Assembly (NCBI GenBank): GCA_963678135.1
Contig: OY782667.1
Location: 434,001-498,000 of the forward strand
From: JAHJKV01 sp963678135
Lineage (GTDB): Bacteria > Desulfobacterota > Desulfovibrionia > Desulfovibrionales > Desulfovibrionaceae
Direction of reading: 5' to 3'
DNA length: 64,000 bases
Part shown: positions 35,883-44,931 of the stretch, piece after piece
Layout of the letters: every line of letters begins with the position of its first letter
How positions within the stretch are numbered: the first letter of the stretch is position 1
The notes under the pieces: generated by a model
Told to the model about the DNA's origin: nothing
Database searches by the model: none
The model's input: the letters and a program-made list of their open reading frames with translations, nothing else
Program-made: the position numbers and the translations under genes

Positions 35883-35915
35883 CAATCCCTCTGCTTTGTA
35901 TAAACAGAGGGATTG
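35883..35915 (+). terminator. Hairpin after pyruvate oxidoreductase
   Basis: CAATCCCTCTG (35883-35893) pairs with CAGAGGGATTG (35905-35915) with an 11-base loop. The following bases are CTTGAAAAATT, so the T-tract is weak and the termination role is a guess. It lies 36 bases beyond the stop. Confidence 0.55.
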
Positions 35916-36000
35916 CTTGAAAAATTAAGGTATAGCGCACAAGGTATAGCGCACAGAGAGCAGGTAGGGTTCAAAAATATTTACGGGGTGAGGGGAATCT

Positions 36001-36882
36001 TTGTATGTTTTCTCAGCAAAATTATTTTCCATGATAGATTTGCATACACATTCCACTGCCTCGGATGGCACTTTATCACCGCGTGAACTTGTTCGTCTTG
36101 CTGCTTCTTCTCAATTAGACGCCGTAGCCATCACTGACCACGATACCCTAGATGGTTTGGAAGAGGCTCTGGAAGCAGGGAAAGAATTTGGAATAGAAGT
36201 AATCCCCGGTTGTGAACTCTCTGTAGGGACAGGTGCCCACTCCATGCACATTCTCGGGCTGTGGGTCATGCCTGATTCACCTACTCTGCCTGCCATATTG
36301 CAGCAGATTCGCGATGCTCGTAGCAAACGCAATGAAACAATAATAAAAAAACTCAATGCCTTGGGATGTACCCTCACTTTGTCAGAAGTAGCAAATATTG
36401 CATCCGAAGTTATCGGGCGTCCGCATATAGCGCAAATATTAAAGCAAAAAGGATATGTCCATTCTGTTGAGCAAGCATTTGAAAAATATCTTGGCAAGCA
36501 AGGTCAAGCATACGTTCCATTCGAACACATAAGCGTCGCAAAAGCTCTCGCCTCGCTTAAGCAAGACAGAGCATTTTCCGCTTTAGCCCATCCACGTCAG
36601 CTCAGCTTAGCCTATACAGAACTAGAAAAAAAACTTAAAGAACTTAAAAAATTAGGGCTTGATGGACTGGAAGTTTACTATCCTGAGCATGATGCTCGCA
36701 CCATGGATATTCTTTTGTATATGGCAAATAAATTACAATTAGCTGTGAGCGGAGGCTCTGACTTTCATGGAGCAATAAAACCAAAAATATCCTTAGGAAG
36801 GGGCAAAGGTAGTCTTTTTGTGCCACCCTATGTACTCACTGAGCTTAAAAAATATCGCGAAAAGCAAGGCCTATGGGTTTGA
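36001..36882 (+). CDS. PHP-domain metal-dependent phosphoesterase
   Basis: A PHP-domain protein with metal ligands in DLHTHSTASDG (about residues 13-23), AVAITDHDTLDG, and later GGSDFHGAIKPKISLG. The family includes histidinol phosphatase-like enzymes and 3',5'-nucleotide phosphatases (YciV/RnaseAM-type); the substrate is not determined here. Two starts are possible. A TTG at 36001 has GAGGGG six bases upstream; an ATG at 36031 gives the family-like MIDLHTHS but no ribosome site. I list the longer one. The last 10 bases overlap the next gene. Confidence 0.85.
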   Translation: MYVFSAKLFSMIDLHTHSTASDGTLSPRELVRLAASSQLDAVAITDHDTLDGLEEALEAGKEFGIEVIPGCELSVGTGAHSMHILGLWVMPDSPTLPAILQQIRDARSKRNETIIKKLNALGCTLTLSEVANIASEVIGRPHIAQILKQKGYVHSVEQAFEKYLGKQGQAYVPFEHISVAKALASLKQDRAFSALAHPRQLSLAYTELEKKLKELKKLGLDGLEVYYPEHDARTMDILLYMANKLQLAVSGGSDFHGAIKPKISLGRGKGSLFVPPYVLTELKKYREKQGLWV

Positions 36883-38192
36883 AAAAACAATATCCAGAAC
36901 TCCTTGTGCCTGCCGGCAACATGGAAAAATTACAAACAGCCATTAGCTATGGAGCAGATGCAGTGTATCTTGGTGGTGCTTCAATGAACCTGCGTGCTCA
37001 AGCCGGAGGCTTTAGTTTTGAAGAACTAGGCAAAGCCATTTCTTTAGCGCATCGGCATGGTGTAAAAGTCTACTACCTGCTCAATGCCTTACCACGCCAA
37101 ACGCAACTTGCAGATCTTTATGCACATTTTGAAGCTCTTGCTTCTTTAGCTGAGAACAAAAATGCACCAGACGCACTGATTATTGCTGATCCCGGAGTGC
37201 TACGCTTAGCACAAAAAGAACTTCCTGATTTAGCAATACATATTTCAACTCAGGCAAACACAAGCAATAGTGAAGCTGCCTTTTTTTGGCAAAGTCTCGG
37301 TGCCAAACGAGTGAATTGTGCACGCGAATTACGCAGTCATGAACTACGGGAAATGCTTCTGGCCTGTAAACGTATGAACTCTTCGCTAGAACTAGAAGTT
37401 TTTGTCCATGGTGCTCAATGTATGGCTATCTCCGGACGCTGTTACCTTTCCTCGTATCTGAATGGGCGTTCAGCAAATCTTGGAACATGTACTCATCCTT
37501 GCCGTTACGAATACCAAGCCCGTTCTATCAATGTAGCGGAAAAAACTCGAGAAACAGAAACGCTCTGGGAAGTGCGTCAATATTGGGAAGAATTTGGCGA
37601 GCAAGCACAAGGCATGGCTGAAGGCTACAGCACATTTTTTGCCCCTCATGATCTTTGTTTACTTCATTATCTTGAATGGTTGGCTCAAGCTGGAGTTGCT
37701 TCTGTCAAAATTGAAGGCAGAACCAAAAGTTCTTCATATCTTGCCCAAGTGACAGATGTATACGCCTCGGCACTAAAAAATCTACAGCAAGCAAATGAAA
37801 CATATTCTCTTGAAACCGCTCTTGAGGAGCTGGTAAATACTGCGACACGACCTCTTTGCACAGGATTTTTTGATGCAGGAAAGCAGCAAATAATCGCTGA
37901 TCCTGTTGAGCAGCAAAATGCTCGTCCAATATTGGGACGCATTGTAGATTCCTCTGGCCTAGATTGCTGGCTCGTGGATGTGAAACATCGCTGGCTCACA
38001 CGAGCAGATAAAGTAGAGCTTCTTTTACCGGGTATGCAACGCAAGCCTCTTGCTGCTGAAGAATTTGGAATAGAAAGCGAAGACGGAAAAAATTTACTGG
38101 AAGCACATCCCGGCCAACGGGTCTTGCTGTATTGCGACCGTCCAGAACTCCGCTCTGGGCTCTTTTTACGCCGAGCTTGGCTCACGGATTGA
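36873..38192 (+). CDS. U32 family peptidase-like protein (TrhP/YegQ type)
   Basis: A 439-residue U32-family protein: ELLVPAGNMEKLQTAISYGADAVYLGG at the N-terminus, HISTQANTSNSEA, EVFVHGAQCMAISGRCYLSSYL with cysteines, and TCTHPCRYEY, followed by the C-terminal YSTFFAPHDLCLLHYLEWL block. In E. coli and B. subtilis members of this group act in prephenate-dependent tRNA U34 hydroxylation and hold an Fe-S cluster bound by these cysteines. The older peptidase name is historical. It overlaps the PHP gene by 10 bases, suggesting co-translation. Confidence 0.88.
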   Translation: MGLKKQYPELLVPAGNMEKLQTAISYGADAVYLGGASMNLRAQAGGFSFEELGKAISLAHRHGVKVYYLLNALPRQTQLADLYAHFEALASLAENKNAPDALIIADPGVLRLAQKELPDLAIHISTQANTSNSEAAFFWQSLGAKRVNCARELRSHELREMLLACKRMNSSLELEVFVHGAQCMAISGRCYLSSYLNGRSANLGTCTHPCRYEYQARSINVAEKTRETETLWEVRQYWEEFGEQAQGMAEGYSTFFAPHDLCLLHYLEWLAQAGVASVKIEGRTKSSSYLAQVTDVYASALKNLQQANETYSLETALEELVNTATRPLCTGFFDAGKQQIIADPVEQQNARPILGRIVDSSGLDCWLVDVKHRWLTRADKVELLLPGMQRKPLAAEEFGIESEDGKNLLEAHPGQRVLLYCDRPELRSGLFLRRAWLTD

Positions 38193-38235
38193 TTTTTCCT
38201 CAATGAATAGGAGTGAGACCCCAAGCAAATAGAGC

Positions 38236-39285
38236 TTAAAAACCGCGTCTGCAATATTTTTCAAAAACCATCTCAGGCGTCAAACCACGCAAGCATTGAA
38301 AGGTACCGGTACGACAAGTATTGTTGCTACAAGGTGCACATTCCGGACGATTATCCACAAAGCCTTGGTCAGGGGCAGGAAAAGTCCACGAGCCACCGCT
38401 ATTACTTCCTATTACTGTCAATGTTGGGGTTCCTACTGCTAAAGCAAAATGCCTTGGAGCTGAACAGTTACCAAGATGTACATGAGCATGGCTTTGTATT
38501 GCAATGCTTCGGCGTAGACCCAAAAGGGTTTGAGGAACAAAACACTGCCCTTTATGCTGCATCAGCTGAAATACAGCATCTGCCTGTTCTTTTTCTCCTG
38601 GTCCATACAAAAGAACAAAAAAACTTGAGTTATCATGCTCGGCAATTTTATCTAATAAACTGGCAAAATATTCTGCTGGCCAGCGACGAGTATCACTCCA
38701 ATGTGTGGCGTCCACAGTGATAAGTTGCTTTTCTTGAGTCAATCCTAATTCATAAAGAAATTGCAAGGCTTCAAGCTGCTCTTGTTCGGTCAGATAGATT
38801 CGAGGCCGTTCATTATTCCACTCTAAGCCCAAAGGACGCAAAACAGAAAGTTTTGCTTTGACTGCATAACCGCCCAGCATGTCTATCCAATGCGTATAAA
38901 AAGGCTTATTGTACCAATTCGGAGTATAGCTTAAACGGTACTTAGCCCCGGAAAAAAAAGTCGCTCTTTGGCAGCGTGGAAGCTGCTGAAAAGCTACAAC
39001 TAAGTCAAAACCTTCATTGCGTATGGCAAAAAGCATACGCAATTTTGCCATAAAACTGGCTTTTTTATCAATTTCCCATACATGCTCAAGGTTTGGATTA
39101 TTTTCCAAAACCGGGGCACTGCGTTTTTCTGTAAAAAAATGAATATCTGCAGTAGGGTAAGCCTTTTTGAGAACCGTAATTGCAGGAGTAGCCAGTACGA
39201 CATCGCCTATCTGCCTTTGCTGGCAAATAAGAATTTTTTTTGGCTGAATATATTGCAATGAATTTGCTTCGCAGGATTGTCCCAT
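38236..39285 (-). CDS. Glycosyltransferase family 9 (heptosyltransferase-like)
   Basis: A 349-residue GT9 protein of the WaaC/WaaF/RfaQ kind that adds heptose to the LPS inner core. N-terminal ILICQQRQIGDVVLATPAITVLKKAYPTADIHFFTEK holds the donor-domain start; the C-terminal CPALLE-like region HLGNCSAPRHFALAVGTPTLTVIG is typical. A Cys-rich tail, CAPCSNNTCRTGTFQCLRGL, is seen in several members. A TTG at 39318 is in frame, but ATG at 39285 has AAGGT upstream. It lies 51 bases after the msbA-like stop, so the two probably share a transcript. Confidence 0.9.
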   Translation of the reverse strand: MGQSCEANSLQYIQPKKILICQQRQIGDVVLATPAITVLKKAYPTADIHFFTEKRSAPVLENNPNLEHVWEIDKKASFMAKLRMLFAIRNEGFDLVVAFQQLPRCQRATFFSGAKYRLSYTPNWYNKPFYTHWIDMLGGYAVKAKLSVLRPLGLEWNNERPRIYLTEQEQLEALQFLYELGLTQEKQLITVDATHWSDTRRWPAEYFASLLDKIAEHDNSSFFVLLYGPGEKEQADAVFQLMQHKGQCFVPQTLLGLRRSIAIQSHAHVHLGNCSAPRHFALAVGTPTLTVIGSNSGGSWTFPAPDQGFVDNRPECAPCSNNTCRTGTFQCLRGLTPEMVFEKYCRRGF

Positions 39286-39336
39286 TGCGCTTATGTACCT
39301 TGTATCAATTATTGGCAAGCTAAAAAAATATCTGCC

Positions 39337-41136
39337 TTAACACTGTTCTTCAAACTGCATTTCATACAAGCGTTTATACAAAGCACAATTTTGGAGTAAA
39401 TCAACATGCTTGCCTTGGGCAACAACCCTTCCTTTTTCCATCACAACAATGTTATCTGCCGACAGTATAGTGGAAAGCCGATGTGCTATAACTATGGAGG
39501 TGCGGTCTACCATAAGATTATCCAATGCTTTTTGCACAATACGTTCACTTTCAGTGTCTAGGGCACTGGTGGCTTCATCTAAAATCAGTAAAGGGGGATT
39601 TTTAAGCAAAGCACGAGCAATAGTAATACGCTGCTTTTGTCCTCCAGACATCTTGACTCCACGTTCTCCGCAAATAGTATCATATCCATCTGGCAAATCA
39701 CAAATAAAATCATGAGCATACGCTGCTTTTGCTGCCTGTTCAATGACTTCTTGGCTATAGTCACCTTCCATATACGCAATATTCTCTCGAACCGAAATAT
39801 TAAAAAGAAATGTATCTTGAGAAACCATTCCCATAAAAAGACGCAAAGAACGCAAATCATATTCTTTTAATTCATGCCCATTGATAAAAATACTTCCACT
39901 GTCATAATCATGAAAACGAGGCAATAAGTTCACGAGGCTTGTTTTTCCAGCACCGGAAGGTCCCACAATAGCCACACGCTGTCCTGCTTGTACAGAAAGA
40001 TTCATATTGCTAATAGCCGGAACAAAGCACCCCGGATAAGTAAAAGTAATATTCTTGATTTCTAAAGTAGAAAATTTATCCCCTGTTTTTAAGCGTCCAC
40101 CTTTTTCTTGCTCTATGTTTGGGGAATCCAATAAATCAAAAACACGTTCAGCACTTGCCATGCCACTTTGCAGTGCAGTCCACGAAACCTGAATTTTTTT
40201 CATGGGATCATACAGCATCACCAAAGAAGTGAAAAAAGACATGAGTTCTGCCGGAGTGAGTCCACCGCTTAAAATTCTTAATCCTCCATACCACATGACC
40301 AGACCACCGCCCACAGCACCAACCAGCTCCATTATCCGAGAAGAAAATTCATTAAACAAAACACCGCGTAAAGAAATGCGAACCTGTTCCCTGTTCTCAT
40401 TTTGAAAACGCTCAGTTTCCATGGCTTCATTGCCAAAAGCCTTGACCACTCGTATACCAGACAAACTTTCATGCATTTGTGAATTTAAGATGGCAGCTTG
40501 CCCTCGTGTCTCACGACTAATGCCTCGCAGCTTTTTCCCAAAATAATGAAAAGGCCACACAGCTAAAGGCAAAACTATCAAAGCCCAAATAGCCAAATAC
40601 CAATCCAGCCACAGTACATATCCAATTAAACCGCAAATAGTTAATATTTCGCGGAAAAGCATGACCATGCTTTGCCCTATTTTGCCGACTCCGTCAGGGT
40701 CTGAATTGATACGGGACATGAGAATCCCAATTCGGCTTTTATCAAAAAATTTAAGGGGTAAAAAGGCTACTTTAGCATATGAATGGTTACGAAGCACTTC
40801 AGCAACTTGAAGCATGGTGGTATTCATAAGAAAAACTTGTACAAAACGTACCACGCCCTTGATCAAAAATAAGCCGACAAATTCAAATACCACAAGCAGT
40901 AAACCGGACTTTGCCAGATCAACGGCATGTAAATCAGTAATATCTATATTGACTAAAAGAACATCCGTAACCTCTTTAACCAAATAAGCCGTTCCACCCA
41001 CAGTAGCAGAGACAACAATTGCACAAAGAGACGCTGCCACAACTTTCCAAAGATGAGGATAAAAATAAGCCCATGAGCGCTTAATCAAATACTTATTTGA
41101 AAAATGATATACAGAAATATCCTTAAATATACTCAA
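39337..41136 (-). CDS. msbA: ABC transporter, MsbA-type lipid A exporter (fused permease-ATPase)
   Basis: A 599-residue half-transporter with six membrane segments in the first 320 residues and an ATPase domain with Walker A GPSGAGKTS (near 392-400), signature MSGGQKQR, Walker B LLILDEATSALD and the H-loop IVIAHRLST. As a homodimer it should flip lipid A-core across the inner membrane. Located next to a heptosyltransferase-like gene, which supports an LPS role; a multidrug exporter of the same class cannot be excluded. A terminator separates it from the TPR gene upstream. Confidence 0.92.
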   Translation of the reverse strand: MSIFKDISVYHFSNKYLIKRSWAYFYPHLWKVVAASLCAIVVSATVGGTAYLVKEVTDVLLVNIDITDLHAVDLAKSGLLLVVFEFVGLFLIKGVVRFVQVFLMNTTMLQVAEVLRNHSYAKVAFLPLKFFDKSRIGILMSRINSDPDGVGKIGQSMVMLFREILTICGLIGYVLWLDWYLAIWALIVLPLAVWPFHYFGKKLRGISRETRGQAAILNSQMHESLSGIRVVKAFGNEAMETERFQNENREQVRISLRGVLFNEFSSRIMELVGAVGGGLVMWYGGLRILSGGLTPAELMSFFTSLVMLYDPMKKIQVSWTALQSGMASAERVFDLLDSPNIEQEKGGRLKTGDKFSTLEIKNITFTYPGCFVPAISNMNLSVQAGQRVAIVGPSGAGKTSLVNLLPRFHDYDSGSIFINGHELKEYDLRSLRLFMGMVSQDTFLFNISVRENIAYMEGDYSQEVIEQAAKAAYAHDFICDLPDGYDTICGERGVKMSGGQKQRITIARALLKNPPLLILDEATSALDTESERIVQKALDNLMVDRTSIVIAHRLSTILSADNIVVMEKGRVVAQGKHVDLLQNCALYKRLYEMQFEEQC

Positions 41137-41175
41137 ACAACATCCTTTTTCTTCAAAAAAACTTCCAATAAAATA

Positions 41176-41207
41176 TCCCTCTACACTGAGTACTCAGGAT
41201 AGAGGGG
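41176..41207 (-). terminator. Terminator between TPR gene and msbA
   Basis: On the minus strand TCCCCTCTATC-CTGAG pairs with CTCAG-TGTAGAGGGA, with the inner palindrome CTGAGTACTCAG, followed by ATATTTTATT. It sits 85 bases after the TPR-gene stop and 40 bases before the msbA-like start. Confidence 0.65.
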
Positions 41208-41291
41208 ACGAGAAAAATATATTTTTTTCTTCCAACAAACGCACAGGCTTGATTCTTCAGTTTATTGCCTTAAATAAGGATAACAATAAGA

Positions 41292-42209
41292 TTAAAAACT
41301 TACCTGAATTGCTTTTGGTTTTCCCTTGCCTTTCTTTTTATTATCCTTTGCTGCAGGCTGTTCTTTGTCTGTGGAAGCTCCAGCAGAAAAAGCTGCTGCT
41401 TCTTTTTTTCCAAAGACCTTAGGCGCACATCGCTCATAAATTTCTTTAGCTTCAGCATTTTCGGGATTATTTTTAAGAACCCTGCCAGCAGCATCCAAGG
41501 CTGCCCCCCAATCCGCACGGCGTAAAGTTAAGCTTGCAAGTTTTAAGAATAAAAATTCACTGGTACCTGCATACTTCATCGCTTCATTAACAGCCTCTTC
41601 TGCCTTTTCTGTTTCACCTGTGCCTTCATAAGAAGCAATTAAGGCATGGTGAATTTCTTTTTCCGCACGGTTTTCTTCCAAAGCTCGAACAAGGTAATCT
41701 TCTGCCTCGGCAAACAACCCGCCTTGAACGAGGCGCAGTCCAATATCCGCAAGCAGATGCGGAACATCCTTAAATTCTTCAGAGGCTCTACGAAAGACCT
41801 TGCGCGCTTCAATGCCTTTATTTTCTTTAATAAAAACATCAGCTTCAGCAAAATATTTATCAAGAATAGCCATTCGCTGACGCTCTTTCTTTAATTTCGT
41901 ATTTTCAATGGCTTTTTTGAGTTTAGCGTGCAAAAAAGTAAGTTTATTATAGAGCTGTTTTTCTTGCCCTCTGCGAAAGCTCAAGCCAGCAGGCAATACT
42001 TTCTGCATGGTTGACATATTGTTTAAGGCCTTAAGTGCCTCATTTAACAGTGCTTCGATTTCAAAACGTTCACTGCCAAAAACCTGTTTGTTGATCAAAC
42101 CATCCATTGCATCTCGCAAAAAAAGCAAAGTTCGCAAAAGATTATTTTTACCGGCAGCTACCTTAGCCCGAGCAATATCCTCACGTATATATTTTGCTTC
42201 AATTGACAT
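41292..42209 (-). CDS. TPR-repeat protein
   Basis: A 305-residue cytoplasmic protein. The first half is helical and highly charged; from about residue 120 onward it has at least three TPR-like helix pairs (ADVFIKENKGIEARKVFRRASEEF, IGLRLVQGGLFAEAEDYLVRALE, IASYEGTGETEKAEEAVNEAMKYA). The C-terminus is Lys-rich. No enzymatic domain is seen; TPRs usually serve protein-protein contacts. ATG at 42209 has GAGG seven bases upstream; a GTG two codons earlier is less likely. Partner unknown. The neighbouring 210-base gap to the GGDEF-like gene holds the small ORF at 42256-42399. Confidence 0.8.
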   Translation of the reverse strand: MSIEAKYIREDIARAKVAAGKNNLLRTLLFLRDAMDGLINKQVFGSERFEIEALLNEALKALNNMSTMQKVLPAGLSFRRGQEKQLYNKLTFLHAKLKKAIENTKLKKERQRMAILDKYFAEADVFIKENKGIEARKVFRRASEEFKDVPHLLADIGLRLVQGGLFAEAEDYLVRALEENRAEKEIHHALIASYEGTGETEKAEEAVNEAMKYAGTSEFLFLKLASLTLRRADWGAALDAAGRVLKNNPENAEAKEIYERCAPKVFGKKEAAAFSAGASTDKEQPAAKDNKKKGKGKPKAIQVSF

Positions 42210-42255
42210 ATTCACGCCTCATTTTTATTTTTACAGGGTATAGCCTAATATATCT

Positions 42256-42399
42256 ATGTATTTTTTGCAAGATACTATTTCTCCATCTTCAAAACCAAAA
42301 ATTTATGCAGAAAGTTTCAAAAGAGCAAAGCATCTTGAACAAGTACAAAATCAAGCTCTTGCTATGCTCGAAGGTATTTTCGCTGCCAGCGGAGCTTAA
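42256..42399 (+). CDS. Possible small protein, 47 residues
   Basis: An ATG-started frame of 47 codons (MYFLQDTISPSSKPKIYAES... ending ASGA) lies in the gap between two minus-strand genes, transcribed opposite to them. Composition looks protein-like, with an amphipathic stretch RAKHLEQVQNQALAMLEGIF, but I see no ribosome site close to the ATG. It could be chance or a remnant. Confidence 0.3.
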   Translation: MYFLQDTISPSSKPKIYAESFKRAKHLEQVQNQALAMLEGIFAASGA

Positions 42400-42421
42400 A
42401 ACCAAATTTTTACGGCAACTC

Positions 42422-44830
42422 CTAAGCTGTCATTTTTCGAGCAGCAGCCTTGTTCGCTTCTTCAAATTTTTCTTGTACTTGAAGTGCATGAACAAGGGTA
42501 TCCCAATATTCATCACGGTTTGGAGAAAGCGCTGCTGCCTGCCTCGCTAATATCTCCGCGATTTGGGGATCCTCGCCTTGCTCAAGGTACAGCCTTGAAA
42601 GCAAATGCAAACAATATGCATCATTATGATTGATGGCTAAAGCTTGATGTAAACTTTCGCGTGCTTGCTCAAAGTTACCCTGTTCCACATATAAACGAGC
42701 AAGATGACGCATAGCCAAAGGTTCACCGTGAGGCAATTTCGCAGCCTTATGCAGCAAGGATTCAGCCTGCTCAATATCAGCTGTTTTTTCATACAGCTGG
42801 GCAAGATGTACCAAAGCGAATACATGTTCAGAATCAATTTCAAGACAATGCTCATAGGAGTTTTGAGCAGCAACAAAATCTCCCATCAGTTGGCTCACCC
42901 AGCCAAGATTAAAATACGCCATAAAATCTTCAGGATCATACACAATAACTTGCTCAAACTGATATTTTGCCTGCTCCAACTGGTTTATCTGTGCATAACA
43001 TATACCTAAAGAATTACGCGCGACCCCATTGCTTTTATCAGCAAGTAAAGAAAGCTTAAACTCTTCAATAGCAGCATGAATCAATCCATCAGCATATAGA
43101 CGGTCTGCTGCCACGTTCAAAGAAATAGAATCAAACACAGCCAAAAGAGGAGGCTCCAACAATATCGCATGTTCAAAGGCTTTTCGCGCGTTATCAAGCA
43201 TATCCTCAGGAGAAAAATTCAAATACGGATATTGGGCAATGCCAATAGCAAGTCCGGTCGCCAGTTTGGTAGATGCAAAGCGCACTATTTCGTGCATACG
43301 TTTTGCTGTTTCTTCGCCATTTTTTTCAGGTAAGTAATAAATAAGACCGCCAAGCCCAAAACTGCCTCCTAAAAATTTAATATCTTCCAAACGCTGCGCT
43401 AAAAGATCAACAATCTTTTTTGAACGGCTTTCCATGTACTGTTGAAAATTACTTGGTCTTTCTTTGGGTGACTCCAAAATCCTGATAATAACAAGACAAA
43501 AGGCATCAACGGTATTACGCTGAGCAGAAAACTTTACAAGAAAATCTTCATAAGTATCAAGGCTATCAAGCATATTTTCACTTCCCCCCTTGCTATGCAT
43601 TCCTGCTTCAAAGAAAGATTCATTTTCAGATACCAGTTCCAGTTGATCTCCGGCAGTTAAAGGCCATGCAGGATCACCTAAATGCAAAAGCTCGGCAAAG
43701 GCCATATCTTGCTGTACATGAGTGATAAGCACTTCCCCTTTATATACGGGCGGTGCATAAACAAAATTTTGCTCATTTTCACTCAGTATTTTTCGTTCAT
43801 GCAGCGCATGCTGTGAAGGATAGACCAAAAAGCGTTGCCCTACTTCTGCACCAACACTTGATCCAAGGTTTAAGGCCACAGTATTCATGGGTAAAATCTC
43901 AAGAACAAGGCCTCCTTTGGCCAAAATCTCTTTATATCCAAAGACGTTATCATGTCCATTTGCCTGAGCTGCTAGTACGGATTTGATTCCCTTATATAAG
44001 AAAATCCTTGCTTGCTCAGTCGCAGCTTGTTTGAGTTGTACGCCTGACATATGTTGTGGGTAACAAACATGACCAAGACTTGCAGTTATGCATATTTTTG
44101 ACTCGGTCAATTTATCTGTAAAACGCAAGCGCGCAATATGGGCACGCAGTTTTTTCGCGAGCTTTGAACAAATCGATACCCCTGCATCAGGGAGTAATAT
44201 GGCAAAAGTGTCCTTGTCTAAACGGGCTGTAAGCGCATGTTGAGGACACACTGTGCGTATAGCACGACCAACTTCATGCACGATTTCATCGCCAAGCTCA
44301 TAAGCATAGTGCTCATTGTACCATTGTAATTTATCAATATTGAGAATGATCAGCCCTAGCCTGCTTGGTAGGGCATGTTCTGTAAAAGTTCCACCGGGCA
44401 ATAAACAGCTTTGCACAAGGGCAATATCACCTTGCAAATGTTCCATAAAATATTTTTCATTGAACAAAGAACTCAACTGGTCAGAAATACTGCTTTTGTA
44501 GAGAGCAATTCGTTCCAGCACTGCATGAGTCAATTGAGCGATATACCGAGGTGCGGTTTTAGGCGCAGTCAATTTTACTCCACGAGCTACAAACAAAGCC
44601 AAAGCTTTGTTTTGAAAGACCAAGGGCAAAAGGAGTTCCTTGTTTTCAAAGTCATAGCGTGGCAAAAGAGTATTTTCCTGCTTCGCGTCTTGAGCAAGAA
44701 GAGATAAAGAATAGGAAGAAAACGGTAAAAAACAACGTACTTCATCCCTGATAACAGCTTCAAATTCAATAATATCTTGATGTGTTAGCTGCTTTGAAAA
44801 AAAAGATGATAAAAAAGATGTATTTTGCAT
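42422..44830 (-). CDS. Protein with two degenerate GGDEF-like domains and C-terminal TPRs
   Basis: An 802-residue protein. Residues about 155-290 match a GGDEF fold (SRLGLIILNIDKLQWYNEHYAYELGDEIVHEVGRAI), but the active loop reads ARLDKDTF instead of RYGGDEF, so diguanylate cyclase activity is unlikely. A second related segment near 450-560 (LIYYLPEK, LATGLAIGIAQYP) is also without the signature. From about 595 onward come five or so TPR units (NSLGICYAQINQLEQAKYQFEQVIVYDP, FNLGWVSQLMGDFVAAQNSYEHCLEID and others). I infer a c-di-GMP-related sensor or scaffold that has lost catalysis. It follows a 101-base gap from panC, which runs the other way. Confidence 0.8.
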   Translation of the reverse strand: MQNTSFLSSFFSKQLTHQDIIEFEAVIRDEVRCFLPFSSYSLSLLAQDAKQENTLLPRYDFENKELLLPLVFQNKALALFVARGVKLTAPKTAPRYIAQLTHAVLERIALYKSSISDQLSSLFNEKYFMEHLQGDIALVQSCLLPGGTFTEHALPSRLGLIILNIDKLQWYNEHYAYELGDEIVHEVGRAIRTVCPQHALTARLDKDTFAILLPDAGVSICSKLAKKLRAHIARLRFTDKLTESKICITASLGHVCYPQHMSGVQLKQAATEQARIFLYKGIKSVLAAQANGHDNVFGYKEILAKGGLVLEILPMNTVALNLGSSVGAEVGQRFLVYPSQHALHERKILSENEQNFVYAPPVYKGEVLITHVQQDMAFAELLHLGDPAWPLTAGDQLELVSENESFFEAGMHSKGGSENMLDSLDTYEDFLVKFSAQRNTVDAFCLVIIRILESPKERPSNFQQYMESRSKKIVDLLAQRLEDIKFLGGSFGLGGLIYYLPEKNGEETAKRMHEIVRFASTKLATGLAIGIAQYPYLNFSPEDMLDNARKAFEHAILLEPPLLAVFDSISLNVAADRLYADGLIHAAIEEFKLSLLADKSNGVARNSLGICYAQINQLEQAKYQFEQVIVYDPEDFMAYFNLGWVSQLMGDFVAAQNSYEHCLEIDSEHVFALVHLAQLYEKTADIEQAESLLHKAAKLPHGEPLAMRHLARLYVEQGNFEQARESLHQALAINHNDAYCLHLLSRLYLEQGEDPQIAEILARQAAALSPNRDEYWDTLVHALQVQEKFEEANKAAARKMTA

Positions 44831-44931
44831 ACTTCATGCTACCTTGAACAGTTCTTTTACACAAGACTTCACTTTACAAGCCTGAGCAAAAGACGTAGCG
44901 CAAAAACGCATCCATCGCAGGAGATCAAAAA

